A DNA stretch of 64,000 nt from Rhabdophis nuchalis. Taxonomy: Eukaryota; Chordata; Lepidosauria; Squamata; Natricidae. Numbering within the stretch: the stretch's first letter is position 1; each line of letters opens with the position of its first letter. The translations under genes were made by a program, and so were the position numbers. The DNA lies in assembly GCA_039707465.1 (NCBI GenBank), contig CM077645.1:142098503-142162502 (forward strand), given 5' to 3'. Positions 45,901 to 58,211 of this stretch are shown piece by piece. The notes beneath the pieces are model-generated. The model did no database searches. It worked only from the letters and a program-made list of their open reading frames with translations, and was not told the DNA's origin.

Positions 45901-47100
45901 CCCAATTCTATTTTATTTTGTTAATTATTTGAATCATGTTCTCCAGGATAATGTTGTTGAAATTCAACACAAAATTACTGATTTTCAATAGGTTTTAAGA
46001 CTTAAACAAAGAAGACTATAAATTCATGGCTGATGTAAAGTAGTACTCACAATGCCTTACACTAAAAACACCAGAAACATAAAGCGAAGTCTGTTATACC
46101 AAAATAGTTTTTTGCTAACCAGTTACCTACATCATGCTTTGGGCTTTTAGAACTCATAGTTTAAAGGTCTCATTATAAGGTTTGGATTCGACAAGCTCAT
46201 TAGATAACAGGAAAAAAAGAAACTGAAATCTAATATTTTGCTGTCAATTTACTGGTTATTTTTGCAGCTCCCCCCCACCCAAAAAATATGTTGCTTTAGT
46301 GCATGTATGAAAGTTTGCTTTAGTTTTCCATCTGCTTAGCACTCAGCTTTATGACTTCACTCCCATCTTCATGGTTCAACAGTCCCTTGAGACCAAACAA
46401 TAGCTATTCATTGTAATTTGCAATTGTCTGTGAATTCAGATGTAATAGCAAAGCACTGTGACTTGCAAATTAACATCCGGACATTGCTTGACTGTATTGC
46501 TGGGCAGTCTCTCTATCAGTAACTGCTTTGTTTTCTCTTTCCATGATTTGAAAATTACTGGGAAGCATCCAAATGTATAATTACTCCAACTCCATCCAGA
46601 ACAAAGCTAGACAAGCTCTTATCCAATAAATGTCTTTGTGTCTAACTTCTGCACTCCCTAGGCAACATTGCAAATGCCTGAAAGATAATGGGTTTTGTTG
46701 TCCAAACAAAAGTGAAGTGCACTAGTTTACTTACCCAAGAACAAGGACTTCCTTTTATTATCATGTCCTTTCCCTAGGACATTTCTCCCATTAAAGGCAT
46801 TGGACTCTTACTTTATACTGGACCAAAGGAGCAAATACCTATAAAGATATATATTTTTTGCTAAAAGATGTTCAACCTGGAACCAAGGTAAACTCTTAGC
46901 TATCACAGTCTTTTTCATATACTGTACATGTGAAAATTCACATGTATATATGTATATACAACAAAGAACTAATTTGTAAAACAAAACATAACCATGGCTA
47001 CAGAATTATAAATAGTTAATGTTATTTTTTTATTTTGAAATATTACCTGTATAGAAATGAATATTGCTTTTTGTAGCCAATGTAATTCAGTCATTTTGTG
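42939..47100. other. AT-rich DNA with one GGAG/GGAA array
   Basis: A microsatellite (GGAG)n(GGAA)n lies at 43903-43999, and short GATG/GGTG repeats at 43590-43622. The rest shows no repeat family, RNA gene or coding frame that I recognise. Confidence 0.5.
43903..43999 (+). repeat. (GGAG)n-(GGAA)n microsatellite
   Basis: Pure-purine tetranucleotide array, switching from GGGA to GGAA units at about 43938. Confidence 0.95.
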
Positions 47101-47155
47101 GATGGATGGATGGATGGATGGATGGATGGATGGATGGATGGATGGATGGATGGAT
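47101..47155 (+). repeat. (GATG)n microsatellite
   Basis: About 13 GATG units directly before the 5' end of the SINE at 47156. Confidence 0.95.
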
Positions 47156-47400
47156 GAGAGCCAGTTTGGTCTAGTGGTTAAAGCACCAGGCTAGAAAGCA
47201 AGAGACTGGGAGTTCAAGTCCTGCCTCAGCCATGAAAGCCAGCTTTGTTACATTGGGTCAATCACTCTCTCTCAGCCCAACTCATCTCACAGGGTTGTTG
47301 TTGTGAGGAAAATAGAAGGAGGAAGGTATATTGGATATGTTTGCCACCTTGAGTTATTTGTAAAAATAATAAAAGTGGAATATAAATAATCAAATAAATA
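47156..47400 (+). mobile_element. Sauria-type SINE, near full length
   Basis: tRNA-like head with A box (TCTAGTGGTTAAAG, about 47170) and B box (GAGTTCAAGTCCTGC, about 47210). It is followed by ATGAAAGCCAGCTTTGTTAC, a CTCTCTCAGCCCAACTCATC block and the tail CCACCTTGAGTTATTTGTAA. It ends in an AATAAATAAAAATAG-type tail. The best preserved copy in the window. Confidence 0.85.
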
Positions 47401-47599
47401 AAAATAGATAGGCTAATATTGGGATCCTAGATTATCTAGTAATCATAAAAATAAAATAAAATAATCCTAAAATGATATTTAGTATGTTTTCCTCTGGCAC
47501 ATGTCTTCTGCTAGATCTTTGGTCACAGTAAACATATGTGCACATTTTCCATTTTGTTATTTTCTTATAGTTTCCTTATAGTAACCCAATTTTTCCTTC

Positions 47600-48087
47600 A
47601 AGCTTACTATACTTATACAAACCTAGTGGGACCTAGTTACTTGCGGGATCGCATTCTGCCTCATACATCCCTGCGGCCGATTCGCTCCCACAGAGAGGGA
47701 CTTCTCCGGGTGCCGTCCACTAGGCAGTGCCAGCGGACGATGCCCAGGGGAAGGGCCTTCTCTGTGGTGGGCCCGACCCTCTGGAACGACCTTCCCCCCG
47801 AACTTAGAACAACCACGGACCTCCGCTCCTTTCGCCAAAAGTTAAAAACTTACTTCTTTCATCAGGCCGGCCTGGCCTAATCTATCCTATCCTAGGCTGT
47901 AGTATAAATTTAAATTGTTTTAATAGGGATTGTAGGGAAATAGTGTTAAGGATTTTAAGATTTTAAAATTTTAGCGCAGGGTAAATTATTTAATTCGATT
48001 TTAAATATTGTATTGTTGTATTTATAAATATGCTTTTAAAGTCCTGTGCACCGCCCCGAGTCCCTTCGGGGAGAGGGTGCGGTCTAT
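47600..48087 (+). mobile_element. 5'-truncated LINE 3' end
   Basis: Carries the same C-terminal coding region as 22918-23208 but in plus orientation: SHREGLLRVPSTRQCQR, RGRAFSVVGPTLWNDLPPE, LRSFRQKLKTYFF (open 47536-47880). An AT-rich 3' UTR follows, then the terminal hairpin GCCCCGAGTCCCTTCGGGGA (48054-48073). The missing upstream part would hold endonuclease and RT. Confidence 0.88.
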
Positions 48088-48266
<179 letters not shown>

Positions 48267-49337
48267 AACTTCTATTTCATGTGTTATCTTCTATTCCATA
48301 TTCAGGCTTTTCCCATCACAATGCAAAAAGGTGACAGGTTTTTTTTGACTAAGTCATGTTTACTAAATATGATTATATTTGCAAATTTAGTGCCCAAATT
48401 TATCAGTGATTCATAGATAGCAGCAATGTTTAATTCTTCACTCTTTTCAGTTTCTACCTCTTGAGATTGTATGTGTGTGTGTGTATGTTATTACCTATCT
48501 TGTGTGTGTGTGTGTTATTACCTATCCTTCCACTCTCCCTCCCTCCCTTCTTTCCTCCCTCCCTTCCTCCCTCATTTATATGTATGTGTACATGTTTGCA
48601 TACCCATATGCATGCATTTTTTTTGCTGTCTTTCTCTGTCCCTCTTTCTTACATACGCACAAAGTTAAACATGGGTTGTATGGCTCTTGCTTCAAATTAA
48701 ATCCAGGCTGGCTTGCATATTTCCCTTGAGACCTTCTGTTGCTTTCTGATGAATTACCTTGGGGACCTCATTGACAGGTGGCAGCAGAAGCTAAAACTAG
48801 AAAACTCGAAAATGGCCAAGAGTTTGCCATCAGTTGTTGTTGGCTTGAACTTCTCCCTGTCACATCAGCTGTGATTATGAGAGAAGGAGTCCTAATTTTC
48901 CATGAGATATTCCCAGTCTTGTTGTTTTTAGGGATGTCCATAGCATCCTCTCATTAAAAGCCTACTGAGTCCAAAATGAAATGTTTGCTGCTGAGTCAAT
49001 ATGCCAGACAGAGACAGCCCTTTGTTCAATTTGTGACATATTTTCTCTGTAAATATAAGCTAGTTTTCTGTCTAGTGCACCTTCCAAAATAACTTAAATG
49101 TAATGTAGGATTAGCAAAGGGATTGGTTTCCTTTCCATATCCAATTTGGCCTCATAGAACAACCACCATCTCACCCAAAATCCTTGGGTTTACTTCCAAT
49201 TGTATCTCCAAGGTTGACAGCCAAATTGCAGTTTCAATAACAAATTGGTAAAAGCAGGCAAAGTTAATCATATTAAGTGTACTTAATTGCTTTATATTGC
49301 ATGTTAAAGTACAGTGCATCTTCACCCTAAGTATTTG
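48267..49337. other. Unassigned DNA with low-complexity (GT)n and (CCCT)n runs
   Basis: (GT) runs at 48471-48515 and a pyrimidine array at 48533-48575. No gene or repeat family recognised. Confidence 0.5.
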
Positions 49338-49577
49338 CAATGGGTGGAAACTAATCAAGGAGAGAAGCAACTTAGAACTAAGGAGAAATTTCCTGACAGT
49401 TAGAACAATTAACCAGTGGAACAGCTTGCCTCCAGAAGTTGTGAATGCCCCAACGTTGGAAATCTTTAAGATGTTGGATAGCCATTTGTCTGAAACGGTA
49501 TAAGGTTTCCTGCCTAGGCAGGGGGCTGGACTAGAAGACCTCCAAGGTCCCTTCCAACTCTGCTATTGTATTGCATT
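49338..49577 (+). mobile_element. 5'-truncated CR1 (L3-type) LINE
   Basis: Plus-strand copy of the last 0.24 kb of the CR1 at 58905-60680. It holds the last 55 or so codons (GWKLIKERSNLELRRNFL; NQWNSLPPEVVNAPTLE), then CTGGACTAGAAGACCTCCAA and the TATTG tail. The open stretch is 49297-49503. Confidence 0.9.
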
Positions 49578-50200
49578 ATTTGTGACTAACCAGTCACTTT
49601 CTGCAACATGGTTTTGCTTTGGATTCAGATTAATCCTTAAAACTGACCGTTTGGAGCGACGAAAGATTTAAAAAATTAATTTTGATTTATTTCCATACAT
49701 TTCTCCTAAGGGCAATTAAGTCTAGAGTTGCAGATATAATTACTGAGTATAAATTTTGAAGATACCTTGGAGCTCAATATAATGCTGGTAACATTACTAC
49801 AACGTGAAATCAATCCAACTCAATGTTGTTAAAGCTAAGGGGAGACAGGATAGTGGATCTCAAATAATTGAAAGGTTTTCATGGGCAGTAGTATGTCAAT
49901 GTGTTCTCTATAGCTCCTGGTGATAAGGAAGAACTGGGTAGAAGCTTTACAGAGGGAATACCAAATTCCAAACTAGGGAGAAACATCCTAATTGTGATAA
50001 TTATTAAGTAGGAAAATATCCTAACTACAGAAATCATGAGCACAACATATTGAATTGGAAGACCTCCACCCCTGTTTTTCGATGACTCAATAATATTTAA
50101 ATTTATAATTTGATAAATTATAACATTCCATGAACTTTTTTTTAAATTAAAAATGGAAATTATAAAACTAACAGATCATATATATATCTATATATATATA
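49578..50200. other. AT-rich DNA, nothing recognised
   Basis: AT-rich, ending in a (TA)n run at 50179-50200 that abuts the ribozyme element. Confidence 0.5.
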
Positions 50201-50212
50201 GCCATACCCTTA

Positions 50213-50275
50213 CTGGGATTTGAACCTGAGAAGTATTACCTGTGAGGCAGGTATAATTGCCACTAAGCCACAGGT
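50213..50275 (-). promoter_or_regulatory. tRNA-like Pol III promoter module
   Basis: Minus strand: A-box-like TGGCTTAGTGG and B box GGTTCAAATCC (50216-50226). Same structure as the plus-strand module at 50537. Confidence 0.65.
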
Positions 50276-50536
50276 TCTCCTCCTCAATCAGCTGAGCCAG
50301 GGGAATAAGTATATATTGTGTCACAACACCCTGGTATGCCCCAAATATAGGTGGGAGCAGAACTGCTTCCCTTTTCTGTCTTTTGGCTCACTCTATGAGC
50401 CATCCAGGCAGAAAGCTATTTTTTGTTGCCTTTGTTATATTTGTGTTATGTTTGTGCTGATAAATAAATAAAGGGAGACTAGTATAGATCTATGCAATAT
50501 ATACTTATTCCCCTGGCTCAGCTGATCGAGGAGGAG

Positions 50537-50600
50537 AACCTGTGGCTTAGTGGCAATTACAACTGCCTCACATGCAATACTTCCCAGGTTCAAATCCCAG
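50537..50600 (+). promoter_or_regulatory. tRNA-like Pol III promoter module
   Basis: A-box-like TGGCTTAGTGG at 50543-50553 and B box GGTTCAAATCC at 50587-50597. The ribozyme remnant begins 8 nt after the B box. Confidence 0.7.
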
Positions 50601-50605
50601 GGTAT

Positions 50606-50649
50606 GGCTAACTGATGAGAGCTAAATAGCTTGAAATAGATCTATAGTC
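50606..50649 (+). ncRNA. Degenerate hammerhead ribozyme
   Basis: Core CUGAUGA, stem II GAGCU/AGCUU (one G-U), GAAA and the stem III palindrome AUAGAUCUAU are intact. However, three bases are deleted at the cleavage site and start of stem I, leaving AUAGUC in place of AUCCUAGUC. Stem I cannot form properly, so cleavage is not expected. Confidence 0.7.
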
Positions 50650-50807
50650 TCCTTTTATTTATTTATCAGAACAAATGTAACACAAATATAATAAAGGCAG
50701 TGAAAAAAAAGCTTTCTGCCTAGATGGCTTCTAGGGTGAGTCAAAAGACAGAAAGAGGAAGCAGTTCTGCTCTCTCCCATATTTGGGACATACCAAGGCG
50801 TTGTGAC

Positions 50808-50892
<85 letters not shown>
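50808..50892 (+). repeat. (ATCT)n microsatellite
   Basis: About 21 perfect units starting at the point in the ribozyme-unit spacer (after GTTGTGAC) where the (GATATA)n array starts at 17096. Confidence 0.95.
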
Positions 50893-50893
<1 letters not shown>

Positions 50894-51954
50894 ATCTAGT
50901 GCTAGGTATACAATGACTTAAACGAAGGTATGATATGAATGCAGGATACTGAATGCAAAATTGACACATAATAAAAGAAATTTAGAACTTTTTTTAGGAG
51001 AATAAACAAAAACTGTACAAATACATAATTTTGTAATTAGAATTCTTCATTGAAAATGTGCACCAAGTTTAACATTTAATGTAAGAAAAAAACATTGTAT
51101 GAACTGGAAAAACTCAATTCTGCTCAATCATTTAAACTTTTTCAGCTGCATTGCCTTCTAAATACATACTGTGTACTTCACAATATGATGTGTGTAAACA
51201 AGAAACAGTAAGGAAAATGTATCAAGCTGTTTGGCTTCTCTTTCATCCATGATACTTCAGAGATCTAAGCAAGTTGTTGAGTCCAGATACACAGAAAAGA
51301 ACAGTTAATGTATTTACCCTACCCCTGGCAGCCTGCAACATCTGAACAAACAAAATGTCTGAATCACACACACACCCTATCCCGAGAACCAGGTTTGGGT
51401 TTTTTTCTGCACTTTAAACATGGTTGGAATGTGAGATCAGGCATATGTACCACATAATACAGCATTCCCCAGAACCTTTTTCTTGCTGCAGAGATGAGAA
51501 AGTGGACAGAAAGCAAATGAGTTGGGAAAGCAATTGAACTTCTCTCTTCCCCAGAGAGCCTGGATAGTTCCCTAATTCATCTGAGCAGGTCCACTGGAAT
51601 GATAAAATATTATATCTCATATCCTACAATGTTAGCATTCAAAAACTAGGCTTGAGGACGACCAAGGGGACCCCTGGGGGAAAGCCACAAGGTAACAAGA
51701 ATGGTTTGGGGATTTTGTAGCATTTAATGACTAACAGTATAGTAAAACTCATTTGCTCTTTTCAGAAACCTAAATACAGAAGTTCTCATGGGATCAACAT
51801 TCAGTTCTGCATGGTATTTTGGATCATGTGGTAAGCTTCTAGTCTCATGGAAGTTGCATATGCAAAGGTTGCATTACTGCCAAAGTTCACTCATTTATGA
51901 CTTTACTAAGTAACATAAGCAACATCTGAAGGAAAACAGCACACTTCAGCCATT
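50893..51954. other. AT-rich DNA, nothing recognised
   Basis: No repeat or coding signal recognised. Confidence 0.5.
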
Positions 51955-51962
51955 CATCCATA

Positions 51963-52452
51963 CAGTGGTGGGTTTCAAAAAAATTTAGAACCTCTTCTGT
52001 AGGTGTGGCCTGCTTTGTGGGAGTGGCTTGCTAGTCATGTGACTCGGTGGGAGTGGCTTGCCAGCCATATGACCAAGTGGGAGTGGCTTGCCAGCCATGT
52101 GACTGGGAAGGCGTGGCCAACTTGTAAAATGTGATGAAACTCACAACCCTCTTGCTTAGCAACCAAAATGTTGGCTCAGAAACTCTGGCATTTGAAGCAT
52201 GCAAGTCTTAAAGCTGTCAAGTTACAAGACCCTTGCACCCCTAACCCTTTAGAGAAAAAAAACCCAGGAGTGTTCAAACTTGACAGCTTTAAGACTTGTG
52301 GACTTCAACTTCCAGAATTCCTCCTCTCGCTCTTTATCTTGATGATGTGCGGACGGGTGAGGGGAGGGAGTTGGAACTAGTTCTAAATGGCACTGTAGAT
52401 TTGTGGAACGTCTTCTATACAAGAGGTTAGAACGGGCAGAAACCCACCCCTT
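51963..52452 (+). mobile_element. Non-autonomous hAT element (CAGTGGTGGGTTTC family)
   Basis: Starts CAGTGGTGGGTTTC and ends GCAGAAACCCACCCCTT, an imperfect inverted repeat. Flanked by CATCCATA at 51955-51962 and 52453-52460. It contains about four copies of a unit of about 33 bp (GGGAGTGGCTTGCCAGCCAT) at 51998-52110 and an internal inverted pair around 52255 (TTAAAGCTGTCAAG and its complement). No transposase. Confidence 0.85.
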
Positions 52453-52460
52453 CATCCATA

Positions 52461-53145
52461 CCATGTGCTATAGCAGCCACTTATGATTATCTTAAGGAGG
52501 GCTGAATAATAATATCTAGGTTTAAGAAGTAAAAAGTGCAGGAGTTTATACTGGCCACATGTTTCATTTCTGAACCTAGGCCAAAAGTTCAGAAAGCAAC
52601 CTATATTAATAGTACTGATCACTCAGTGATATTCACAATAACAAAACAAAGACAAAGGTTAAGAAAATAAGAATAAAATATGGGACACAACCTGAACTGG
52701 ACCACACTGCAAAAGAGCTCAGTTTTTAACATCCTTTTACAAGTCATTGGAGATAAGTTTATTCTGATCTTCCTGGAAAGACTGTTCCAAAGCATGGGCA
52801 CTGCCCCTGAAAAAATATATTATGCTATCTCAGTCTGATACATGGACCTGATCTTTAGCTGAACATGGCACACATAATCTGCTTCTCCTGAGGTGCTGGG
52901 TTGGTGATCCACCACAACGGCATCAACTGTATTCCCAAGAAAAGGGAGGTTGGAGACCAACCAAAAGACCCAGAATGGTTTCAGAAATGCACATACCAGT
53001 CTCCTTCAAGACTGGGGCCAATCCCCCTCCTCATAATGAAGGGTTAAATGTCTCTGAGATCCAAGTTTGATATGAAATACATCTGGGAAGATTGTACTCA
53101 AGGCTTCATTGCCAAATTTGCCTAGTCAGGTTGTGGTTATGAACA
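52461..53145. other. Unassigned DNA
   Basis: Sequence at 52740-52960 (TCTTCCTGGAAAGACTGTTC; CTGAGGTGCTGGGTTGGTGA) loosely resembles an antisense LINE C-terminal region, too decayed to assign. Confidence 0.35.
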
Positions 53146-54601
53146 TACCGTATTTTTCGGAGTATAAGACACACCGGAGTATAAGACGCACCAAGGTTTT
53201 GAAGAGGCAAATTACAAAAAAAGTAGGTAGGAAGGTAGATAGATAGAGGGAGAGAGAGGGAGAGAAAGAAAGAGAAATACGGTAGGTAGGTAGATAAAGG
53301 GATAGAGAGAGAGAAATAGAGAGAAATACAGTAGGTAGGTAGGGAGAGAGAAAGAGAGTAGATAGGTAGGTAAAGTGATAGAGAGAGAGAGAAATAGAGA
53401 GGGAGAGAGAAATACAGTAGGTAGGGAGAGAGAGTGCCTGTGTAGGTAGGTAGGTAGGTAGGTAGGTAGGTAGGTAGGTAGGTAGGTAGATAAAGGGGAA
53501 GAGAGAGAAATACAGTAGATATGTAGGGGGAGAGGGAGAATGTGTGTGGGTAGGTAGGTAGAAGGATAGAGAGAGAAATAGAAAGAGAGAGAAATACAAT
53601 AGGTATGTAGGGGGAGAGGGAGATGTGTGTGTGTAGGTAGGTAGGTAGAAGGATGAGAGAGAAATAGAGAGAAAGACAGTAGGTAGTATGGAAGAGAGAG
53701 AGAGTGTGTGTGTAGGTAGGTAGGTAGAAGTATATATAGGTAGGTAAAAAGAGAGAGAGATTAGGTAGGGAGGTTGATGTTTTCAGGTGTATTTATCTAT
53801 GTCCTGCAGAAGGAAATCGCTGACAAACCTTAAAACTTCGTTTCTACTTGCTCAGAAACAGTTAAAGAGCCTTCCGAAAGGGGGGGGGGGAGCCTTTGCA
53901 TGGGACAAACTTCCAAAACAGCCCATTTCTCCGTGAAAATGAGGCCATTTTTTTTCCAAATAAAAAGCATAACTAGCCTTGGGCGGGGGCTTGCAGAATG
54001 CTCCTGGGTGTGTGTGAAAAATGAGCAAAAAACCCTCCCCATTTATCGCCCGTTTGAGGCTAATTCCTGCCCTCCCCAGCCCCCAGGAGCTGTCTGGAAG
54101 CCTCGGCACAGCCAGTTTGGTGAAGGGGGCGGGGTTCCAGGAGGCAAAAAGGGTTTTTTTGCGCTTTGCATACTTCCCCAAACTGCTCTTTCTCCACGAA
54201 AACGGGGCCGATTTTCTTCAAATAAAAAGCATAACTAGCCTTGGGGGACTTGCAGAATGCTCCTGGGGGGGGGGATAAAAATGAGCAAAAAAATCGTCCC
54301 ATTTATCACGAAAACGGACCATTTTTATGTCAAATAAATTGCATGCATAGCCCTATGGAGGCTTATAGAGTGCTGCTGGGGCCTGGGGGAGGGGGAAACG
54401 GCCCGTTTGAGGCTAATTTCTGCCCTCCCCAGCCCCCAGGAGCTCTCTGGAAGCCTCCACAAGACTAGGCACAGCCAGTTTGGTGAAGGGGGTGGGGTTC
54501 CAGGAGGCAAAAAATATTGTATTCGATGTATAAGACGCACCCAGATTTTCAACCTGTTTTAGAGGGGAAAAGGTGCGTCTTATACTCCGAAAAATACAGT
54601 A
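53146..54601. mobile_element. TIR element, TACCGTATTTTTCGGAG family, copy 3
   Basis: Ends TACCGTATTTTTCGGAGTAT and ATACTCCGAAAAATACAGTA with TA borders, extended by AAGACGCACC / GGTGCGTCTT. The GGTA minisatellite fills 53225-53785. The interior block with AATAAAAAGCATAACTAGCC and GCTTGCAGAATGCTCCTGGG is tandemly duplicated (about 53890-54150 and 54150-54280). Largest of the three copies; no transposase. Confidence 0.88.
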
Positions 54602-56347
54602 AGTCTGCCATTTCACACATCATCAAGTCATGAATGAAGGTGGTCCTAGTGCAGAGCAACCTAGCATTAACCCTAGCACCTTGAGGCCAGGTAATCCAAA
54701 AATTGGGCCACCTGACTCCAAGAATGCAACAAACAGGTCAGAAGTTCACTGCCATTCTCCCAACAACATGTGAAAATTCTCAGCAAGAAAAATATTACAG
54801 TTCTGTAAAAGTGATAATTATCTGCCATTCTCAGATAATGAAGAGATAGTATTTATTGACATGTACATTTTGAAAGGGTCAGCAAATTTTGTTTTCCAAG
54901 GGTTTTATATTTAAAAATGTCATGTTGCTCCATTTATTGATTCTCTCTATGGGGGAGGAAAGCAAATGTTAGCCTAGCCTTACAAATAATCTAACAGTGT
55001 CTGGGATGAAATTTAAGAGTAGATGTTATTGATTGATATCAGGAGTCTGCATAAATAAGGAAGCAAAAACTGCTGTGTTTGTGCATGTGTGTGTGAGAGA
55101 GAGAGGGAGTGTGTGTGTGTGTGTGTGTGTGTGCATGTGTGTGAAATGTACATATACACATTTCACACACATACCCATTCACCATTTGAAAAAGACTCTT
55201 ATTGCCTTGAATTCTGCATACTAAGAAATATATTTTTAACACATAAAAGGAGAGTAAAAATAAGAACAGAGTTCAGGTTCACAGAGACTGTGGTCTGTGA
55301 AAATTAACCAGGGATACTAAACTTCAGAAGCATATGCTTGTCTTTGAAGTCTTCAAAAGAGACTGTGGTCTTTCCTGATAGAACCTTTAATGCTGAAGCT
55401 GCTCACTGCCAGAAAAACCTTTTCAGCTGAATGTACTCAAAGGTTGCCCACTGATAATTAATTAATTGTCTGTCTTTGGCATTTTTAATCAGTTGGTCAA
55501 ATGAACAAACTTAAATTCTTCTGTGGTTTAGCTATTTTAAATGGAAAAAAATTTAGTAAGTTCTGGAAGATCAACCCATACTGATTACTGAATTGTTATA
55601 ACGATCTTTCCTTGACATGCCTTATCAAATCCTATGGAAGATCACATTTCTTTGTTTGTCTGCTAGTTTTATATTCCATCTTTCCTTTAAGAGGTCAATG
55701 GAGATTAAGGTTTATTACCCCCCCCCCCCTAAAATCAATTCTATGAGGGTAGGTTGGAGTAAGAGTGACATAATTTGCGATATAATAGAAAACTATCTGT
55801 TGATTTAAAAAGAAAAAAAACACCATATGTGTACATTTTCTATTAATATGTGGACCAAACTAATTGAATGTCTATCTGTTTTCACATGCAATAAAAGTTC
55901 CTTCAAGTTGAGCTCAATTCCTTCAGATGTTCCAGATCGATCAGTGTAATTTTATTCAAGGACAGAGACAGACTGCTACTTCCTACTCATGCCAACAGAT
56001 TAATTCTTTAATGGTCCACCAAGTTGAATTAGCTTCCAAATTAGCTTCCAAATCCAATCATGCATCCAATGAAAGTTAGCATCCTCTCTAGCTGTTGACC
56101 AGTTTTTTTCTGTCATTGTCCATTTATTAGTATGGAAGCCTTGTGGGCTACAGAAATCTCCAAGCAGAAGTCTACAAGTAGAGGTTGGCTCAGATATCCT
56201 TGCTACTAGATAAACAAGAAAAAGGGCAAGACAAAGCATGTAACTTGGAGACACTAAAGAGAGAGGAGTTTAGCTCTTCACAGTGGTGTCTGTAGGGAGA
56301 CTTAAAAAGTCCAATATAGCCTACAGGTCCATGTAATCACAGCTTTG

Positions 56348-56406
<59 letters not shown>

Positions 56407-57626
56407 AGTTTAATATGACAATATTTTAAAGGGATAGGACTTCTATTACACAATCACACTTACTAACTTGACTTTTTAACTCCTGTGAATGTATGTTTGT
56501 CCAATATCTTTTTAAGCAACAATTTATATTGTTGCTTTTATACAGAGTATAAAAGTCAATATAATGTATGCAAGAAGGAGTAAACAAAAAGATAAAAGGC
56601 TGTTTGGGGATTTAAAAATGAGGAGACTTTATTCACCCTAACAATGGACTCTTCCTCATTGCCAATTTAGCGCCTCTGAAGTTAAAATTAGCCATGCTTA
56701 AATTTGGGATCATTGTGACTTGGAATCAAATGTACTGACAGGATTAAAATGTTTTCAAATGCTTCTTCAAAAGCCTTGCTTTCAAAGGTCTAGGCATTTT
56801 TCCTCAAGGGAAAAATAAATAAAAACAAATATAAAAAGCAGAAAAATGCCCTAGCATTTAAGTAACATACAACTTCTTGTTTTTTTAAATTCTCCCTTCT
56901 TTGTCCAGATAAAACATTCTACCTATAAATTTATTTGTTATGTATCTCCTAGCATTTTAAGGGGCATATAGGGAATCTAGAGTTATAAAACGAGCACATA
57001 AACAAAAAGGTAAAAGATAATGGAATCCCTTAGATGTTACATTTATAAATATCCATAACATTACTGAAATCCCTTGCTTTTTTCCACTAAAGTTCTCTCA
57101 GGACATTGTTTAGAAAATGGATGCTGTTCTGCCCCTGTAGAAGGAGAAACATAAAAGTATTTTAATTTGATCTCTTTAACTAAAACATTTGCTAGTAGAA
57201 ATTAAACACACTTTTGGACTCCTATTTTCTCTTGGGAAAAATGGCCAAATATAAAATTAGGTCAAATAACTTCCTTCTGATTTCACAAAAAAAAAAAAAA
57301 ATGTTTTACAATAGTCATAAAAGGACACAAGTCTGTATGCTGTAGATATACACCACTTCATATTTTGAATAGCAGTTCTGATTCATATAATATGGAGAAG
57401 TTAAAGCTGAACAAAAATGGTTTAGCTAAGAAGCCTCAACTTTCAAATTTGAGTAAAGACAAGAGGCAAACAGTGCTCCTAACTCATCCCAAAAGATTGG
57501 GATGAGTTAGGAGCACTAGGGATGCCTCCCTAGATTATATCATAGTGTTGAAAGAGGTTGCTTTATGTGGTTGCTTTAGTTACTGTCTGGAATCCTGCAT
57601 TTCACAGCAACTTCTGTCTGCTATCA
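54602..57626. other. AT-rich DNA with (GT)n microsatellites
   Basis: (GT)n-type runs at 55089-55141 and 56350-56391 (followed by GA repeats to 56409). A perfect 11-bp hairpin, AACTCATCCCA and its complement, lies at about 57480-57508. Otherwise nothing recognised. Confidence 0.5.
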
Positions 57627-57748
57627 CAGGGGTCTCTAACCTTTGCAACTTTAAGTCTGAAGGACTTCAGCTCCCAGCGAAGCTGGCTGGAGAATTATGG
57701 GAGCTGAAGTCCTTCAGACTTAAAGTTGCAAAGGTTGGAGACCCCCTG
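57627..57748. mobile_element. Hairpin-like hAT MITE
   Basis: 122 bp, almost wholly palindromic. CAGGGGTCTCTAACCTTTGC pairs with GCAAAGGTTGGAGACCCCCTG, and GACTTCAGCTCCCA with its complement, around a short GCTGGCTGG loop. Flanks TGCTATCA and GGCTATCA match 7 of 8. Confidence 0.88.
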
Positions 57749-57956
57749 GGCTATCAGAGTGTTTGAAAAGATGTCAGAAGTCACTACTTTCCTTTCCTAC
57801 ATTACTACATTTCCAAGATTACTACTGTTATGTCCATCCAAATGCAATGGGTATCTCAAGCCTTCAGCAACCCAGTAGGAAGCATGAAGTCAGTGCAACA
57901 CAGGAAAGTGCAAAATAGCTACAGTGCAGAATGTTGAGAAAATACAACGTTAGATG

Positions 57957-58203
57957 AGGGGTCAGCAACCTTAAATACTCAAAGAGCCACAAAGGTACTA
58001 ACCGGAAGCCCGCCATTCAATTCTGGAGTCAACCGGAAGTCTGGTTCCCCCACCAAAGAGTCTCCTTCTAGATGCCGTCCTTTTTTCTCTACCTGCCCTA
58101 ACCAAAAGCACTATTAATTGTGGAGCCAACCAGTGACAGGGAGTCACAGCAGAGGGATGAAAAAGCCACATGCAGCTCCAGAGCCGCAGTTGCTGACCCC
58201 TGG
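57957..58203. mobile_element. Short hAT element (AGGGGTCAGCAACC family)
   Basis: Begins AGGGGTCAGCAACC and ends GTTGCTGACCCCTG. Flanks GTTAGATG (57949-57956) and GTTAGCTG (58204-58211) match 7 of 8. Subterminal AAAGAGCCAC and AGAGCCGC motifs are typical of this group. Confidence 0.85.
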
Positions 58204-58211
58204 GTTAGCTG

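Larger units (their letters stand above)
50201..50803. mobile_element. tRNA-hammerhead element, head-to-head inverted pair
   Basis: 50201-50497 is a unit in minus orientation, from a ribozyme 5' edge (GGTATGGCTA, cut by the (TA)n run) through a tRNA-like module and spacer to a ribozyme 3' half (about 50462-50486). 50490-50803 is a unit in plus orientation, entered in the spacer just before its tRNA-like module. It ends at GTTGTGAC, where (ATCT)n starts. The arms are related but older-looking than at 11 kb. Confidence 0.75.
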
